Assembly: GCA_903926695.1 (NCBI GenBank)
Contig: CAIYKK010000313.1
Location: 1-9,043 of the forward strand
DNA: 9,043 nucleotides
Origin: an uncultured Burkholderiales bacterium
GTDB taxonomy: Bacteria > Pseudomonadota > Gammaproteobacteria > Burkholderiales > Burkholderiaceae_C
Reading direction: 5' to 3'
Under the pieces are notes generated by a model that was given only the letters and a program-made list of their open reading frames with translations, did not search any database and was not told where the DNA came from. Positions 6,555-9,043 of this stretch are shown one piece after another (position 1 is the stretch's first letter; each line of letters begins with the position of its first letter). A program made the position numbers and the translations under genes.

Positions 6555-8276
6555 TTATTTCATGAGCTTGAAGGTCCAGACGGAGCCGCCTTGCTCCAGG
6601 AAGTTGACCTTCTTGGCCACTTCGCCGCCCCACAGTGGCACCGCGCCGCCCCAGCCGGAGACCACGCTGATGTACTGCTCGCCGTCCTGCATCCAGGTGA
6701 TCGGAGGCGCAACCACGCCGGAGCCGGTCTGGAATTCCCAGACGACCTTGCCGGTGGTGGCGTCAGCGGCTTTCAGGAAGCCTTCTGGCGTGCCCCAGAA
6801 CACCAGATTGCCAGCGGTGGTCAGCACGCCGCCCCACAGCGGCGCGGTGTTTTTCACTTCCCAAGCCACTTTGCCGGTTTTCGGATTGATAGCGCGCAGC
6901 GAGCCGATATGGTCTTCAAACAAAGGCTTGATCGTGAAACCCGCGCCCAGGTAAGCGCCGCCCTTTTTGTAGGTGATAGGCTCGTTCCAGATTTCCATGC
7001 CCCATTCGTTGGTCGGCACGTAGAACAGCTTGGTTTGCGGGCTGTAGGCCATTGGCATCTGGTTTTTGCCGCCCAGGAAAGCGGGCGCGGCAAACACGGA
7101 TTTGCCCTTGGTGCCGTCGCCGCCTTCGGCGGTCGGGTCGCCAGGACGGTTGTCGGCGATGAAGTTAGGACGGCCGGTTTTCAGGTCGATGTCCGTGGCC
7201 CAGGTGATTTTCTTGACAAACGGGAAGGCGTTGCCCAGCTTGCCGGTGGTGGCGTCAATCACGTAGAAGAAACCGTTACGGTCAGCTTTCGCGCCCATGC
7301 GCTTGCCGTCCATATCGAAGGTGATGAATTCGTTGACGCCGTCAAAGTCCCACGAATCGTTCGGCGTGCCTTGGTAGCTCCAGGCGATCTTGCCGGTCTT
7401 CACGTCGATGGCGACGGTGGAAGACGAATACAGGTTGTCGCCCTTGCGCACATGGCTGTTCCACGGGCCGGGGTTGCCGGTGCCGAAATAAGCCAAGCCC
7501 GTCTTGGCGTCGTAAGTGCCGCCCAGCCAGGTGGCGGCGCCGCCGGTTTTCCAGGTTTCGCCGGGCCAGGTGGCGTTGGTGGTGCCGCTGATGCCGTTTT
7601 CTTTGCCGTCCTTGTAACCCATGTGGCCTTCGACCGTGGGGCGCGACCAGACCAGCTTGCCGGTCTTGGGGTCACGCGCTTCAACGCGGCCAATCACGCC
7701 GAACTCGCCGCCGGACACGCCGGTCAGCAGCAGGCCTTCGGCGATCAGCGGCGCAGCGGTGGCGCTGTAGCCAGCGGTGTAGTCGTCGATTTTTTCTTTC
7801 CAGACGACTTTGCCGGTGTTCTGGTCCAGCGCGACGAGTTGCGCGTCAAGCGTGGCGAAGATCACCAGGTTGTCATACAGGGCGGCGCCACGGTTCACCA
7901 CGTCGCAGCAAGGCATGATGCCTTCTGGCAGGCGGTGTTCGTATTTCCAGAGTTTTTGGCCGGTCTTGGCATCGAGCGCGTAAATGCGCGAGTAGGAGGC
8001 CGTGACGAACATCTTGCCGTTGTAAATCAGCGGCTGGGATTCCTGGCCACGCTGCTTTTCACCGCCGAAGGACATGGACCAGACGGGCGTCAGGCGGCTG
8101 ATGGTTTTGGGATTGACGGCCTTGAGGGTCGAGTGGCGCTGGCCCTGCGTGCCCATGCCCCAGCTCAGAACGTCGTTCGGCGTGCTGGCATCGTTGCCGA
8201 TCATGGCATCGGTCACCTGCGCGCCGGCGTGGGCCGTGGCGAGCATGACCAAAAGGCTGATTAATGTGCGTTTCAC
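6555..8276 (-). CDS. PQQ-dependent alcohol (methanol/ethanol-family) dehydrogenase, probably lanthanide type
   Basis: A 573-residue periplasmic quinoprotein with an N-terminal signal peptide (hydrophobic [15 protein letters not shown]). It shows the eight-bladed propeller tryptophan-docking repeats ([31 protein letters not shown] and others), the vicinal disulfide Cys123-Cys124 in [11 protein letters not shown], metal ligands Glu191 (SGGEFG) and Asn268 (GTGNPGPWN), and the catalytic Asp310. In WDFDG, Asp312 is the extra Asp that marks lanthanide-using enzymes; calcium-type ethanol dehydrogenases have WDFSG here. Overall it reads closest to the ExaA/PedE/PedH ethanol-dehydrogenase group, though without the longer loops. 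No fused cytochrome domain is present. GTG 8276 is chosen because AGGAGA lies 7 bases upstream; the ATG at 8300 would place that site inside the gene. It is preceded by a sigma-54-like promoter. Confidence 0.93.
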   Translation of the reverse strand: MKRTLISLLVMLATAHAGAQVTDAMIGNDASTPNDVLSWGMGTQGQRHSTLKAVNPKTISRLTPVWSMSFGGEKQRGQESQPLIYNGKMFVTASYSRIYALDAKTGQKLWKYEHRLPEGIMPCCDVVNRGAALYDNLVIFATLDAQLVALDQNTGKVVWKEKIDDYTAGYSATAAPLIAEGLLLTGVSGGEFGVIGRVEARDPKTGKLVWSRPTVEGHMGYKDGKENGISGTTNATWPGETWKTGGAATWLGGTYDAKTGLAYFGTGNPGPWNSHVRKGDNLYSSSTVAIDVKTGKIAWSYQGTPNDSWDFDGVNEFITFDMDGKRMGAKADRNGFFYVIDATTGKLGNAFPFVKKITWATDIDLKTGRPNFIADNRPGDPTAEGGDGTKGKSVFAAPAFLGGKNQMPMAYSPQTKLFYVPTNEWGMEIWNEPITYKKGGAYLGAGFTIKPLFEDHIGSLRAINPKTGKVAWEVKNTAPLWGGVLTTAGNLVFWGTPEGFLKAADATTGKVVWEFQTGSGVVAPPITWMQDGEQYISVVSGWGGAVPLWGGEVAKKVNFLEQGGSVWTFKLMK

Positions 8277-8283
8277 AGTGTTG

Positions 8284-8289
8284 TCTCCT
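8284..8289 (-). promoter_or_regulatory. Ribosome binding site of the PQQ dehydrogenase
   Basis: On the minus strand AGGAGA is followed 7 bases later by GTG (8276-8274). It supports the GTG start over the in-frame ATG at 8300. Confidence 0.8.
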
Positions 8290-8338
8290 GCTTGTCTCAT
8301 AAAGTTGATGGTGGCGCCCGTGCCGCATGCCCGGTCGG

Positions 8339-8379
8339 CAGTGAGTCGGTTGGCCGGTCAAGCTGGGCCGGACTCACTG
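8339..8379. repeat. Inverted repeat at the predicted 5' end of the dehydrogenase transcript
   Basis: CAGTGAGTC (8339-8347) and GACTCACTG (8371-8379) are perfect 9-base arms separated by 23 bases that contain further GGCC complementarity. From the sigma-54-like promoter the transcript is predicted to start near 8377, so nearly the whole repeat would sit in the first 40 bases of the mRNA. It could be a stabilising 5' hairpin, a leader regulatory structure or a protein operator; no T-run follows, so it is not a simple terminator. Confidence 0.75.
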
Positions 8380-8387
8380 AGCTAAAT

Positions 8388-8403
8388 GGCAACTTTTGTG
8401 CCA
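8388..8403 (-). promoter_or_regulatory. Predicted sigma-54 (-24/-12) promoter for the PQQ dehydrogenase
   Basis: Read on the minus strand: TGGCACA-AAAG-TTGCC, matching TGGCACG-N4-TTGCW with invariant GG and GC at correct spacing. The expected start is near 8377, about 100 bases before the GTG. It is the second such promoter in the window and points to a shared activator. Confidence 0.68.
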
Positions 8404-8475
8404 GCGTCGCAAAGCCGCTTTGACGGCGCTGACAGCGGGTTTACGCGGACTTTGGGCGCGGCGCGCCGGGCGGTG

Positions 8476-8512
8476 TGTTCTTAAAAGACAGGCTCAGGAT
8501 GGGACAGTGTTC
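8476..8512. promoter_or_regulatory. Candidate upstream activator sites (two imperfect dyads)
   Basis: TGTTCTTAAAAGACA (8476-8490) and GGACAGTGTTC (8502-8512) are imperfect palindromes built from related half-sites (TGTTC and GACA). They are centred about 106 and 130 bases upstream of the predicted sigma-54 start, the usual place for enhancer-binding proteins. This is inferred from spacing and symmetry only. Confidence 0.35.
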
Positions 8513-8521
8513 AAAAACGAA

Positions 8522-9043
8522 TCACTTGGCGGGCAGCGTCTGGGTCAGGGCGCGGCGCTCTTCCACCGGATACCACTGGGTGAGCGTGCGGTGCAGTTCG
8601 GCGGGCTGCGCGGCCCAGTTTTGAAAGCGTTCGGGCAGCGGTGTTTGCAGCACTTCGCTCAAATCGAGGCCGCGCCGGGCGCTGCTTTGCATCAAGTTAG
8701 AGACCCACTGCAACCAGTCACGCGTCTGGGCGATGCCGCGCCGGTCGGCGGCCACCGGCCCGTGGCTGGGCACCAGCGCTGTGAGCGTGAAGCCTTCAAG
8801 TAATTTATCCAGCGCGTCCAGGCTTTGCAGCCACTGGACCATGTCGGCGTGCGGCGTCGTCGGCACGCGCTGGCTGAACACCAGTCCGCCCGTGAACACC
8901 ACGCCGGTGCTGTGATCGAGCAGCAATAAATCGTCGCTGGTGTGGCCCTGCAGCCGCCGCAACTCCAGCCGGTGCGCGCCGAGCTGCAGCGTCTGCGGCG
9001 CGACGGGTTGGCTGGCGGGCGACGGCTCGGTGCCTTTCATCCA
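8522..9043 (-). CDS. Metallo-beta-lactamase-fold hydrolase of the quinoprotein-associated type, C-terminal part (partial)
   Basis: The C-terminal 173 residues of a gene whose start lies right of the window; the frame stays open to the right edge. The visible part has the second half of an MBL fold: GHTSDDLLLLD (His of the GHT motif), TGGLVFSQRVP and VPSHGPV with the last His ligand. It is clearly related to the MBL protein at 116-1399, but unlike that one it keeps the GHT and PSHG ligands. At the position where many MBL enzymes have a bridging Asp (GD), both proteins have GG, which may be a family feature. It lies upstream of the dehydrogenase on the same strand, with a separate promoter between them. 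It probably belongs to the quinoprotein-relay type metallohydrolases; its biochemical role is unknown. The HxHxDH region is outside the window. Confidence 0.82.
   Translation of the reverse strand, partial: WMKGTEPSPASQPVAPQTLQLGAHRLELRRLQGHTSDDLLLLDHSTGVVFTGGLVFSQRVPTTPHADMVQWLQSLDALDKLLEGFTLTALVPSHGPVAADRRGIAQTRDWLQWVSNLMQSSARRGLDLSEVLQTPLPERFQNWAAQPAELHRTLTQWYPVEERRALTQTLPAK

Noticed and set aside
6591..8264. A 557-codon open frame on the plus strand, antisense to the dehydrogenase
   Set aside because: It mirrors the dehydrogenase codons, shows no family motifs and has biased low-complexity composition. The dehydrogenase on the other strand has clear active-site residues, so this is a GC-rich shadow.

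Overview
The window looks like chromosome from a GC-rich proteobacterium. I infer a betaproteobacterium, probably a Burkholderiales/Comamonadaceae-type organism, from the high GC, the gene content and the way the proteins read; this is not proven by any single sequence. Its theme is the cofactor pyrroloquinoline quinone (PQQ) and a periplasmic alcohol-oxidation system that uses it.

Layout. The left edge (2-139, +) is the Fis-type DNA-binding tail of a regulator of the sigma-54 activator type. It meets tail-to-tail, overlapping by 24 bases, a minus-strand pair: an exported metallo-beta-lactamase-fold protein (116-1399) of the quinoprotein-associated kind, and a proline-iminopeptidase-like alpha/beta hydrolase (1399-2511). 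The two are joined by a TGATG stop/start. Divergent from them is a complete pqqABCDE operon (2612-5940, +), with an attenuator-like terminator between pqqA and pqqB and a strong symmetrical terminator after pqqE. Facing it on the minus strand are a small periplasmic cytochrome c (6116-6451), a PQQ-dependent alcohol dehydrogenase (6555-8276) and, running off the right edge, a second metallo-beta-lactamase-fold protein (8522-9043).

How it fits together. PqqA is the peptide precursor; PqqE with chaperone PqqD cross-links it, and PqqB and PqqC finish PQQ. The cofactor serves the exported dehydrogenase, whose catalytic Asp is followed two residues later by a second Asp, the signature of lanthanide-using enzymes. 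The small cytochrome c is the likely electron acceptor. The two metallo-beta-lactamase-fold proteins match the poorly understood hydrolases found around quinoprotein dehydrogenases ('quinoprotein relay' type); the left one has lost several metal ligands. No pqqF/pqqG protease lies in the window, so the divergent S33-type peptidase is an interesting candidate for a processing role.

Regulation. Near-consensus sigma-54 (-24/-12) promoters lie before both pqqA (2511-2526) and the dehydrogenase (8388-8403, minus). With the Fis-type regulator next door this suggests one sigma-54 regulon that makes cofactor and enzyme together. Other notable structures are a long inverted repeat at the predicted 5' end of the dehydrogenase transcript, paired dyads about 105-130 bases upstream of that promoter, a 9-bp minisatellite in the export region of the left metallo-beta-lactamase protein, and a duplicated segment carrying two alternative start codons for that protein.
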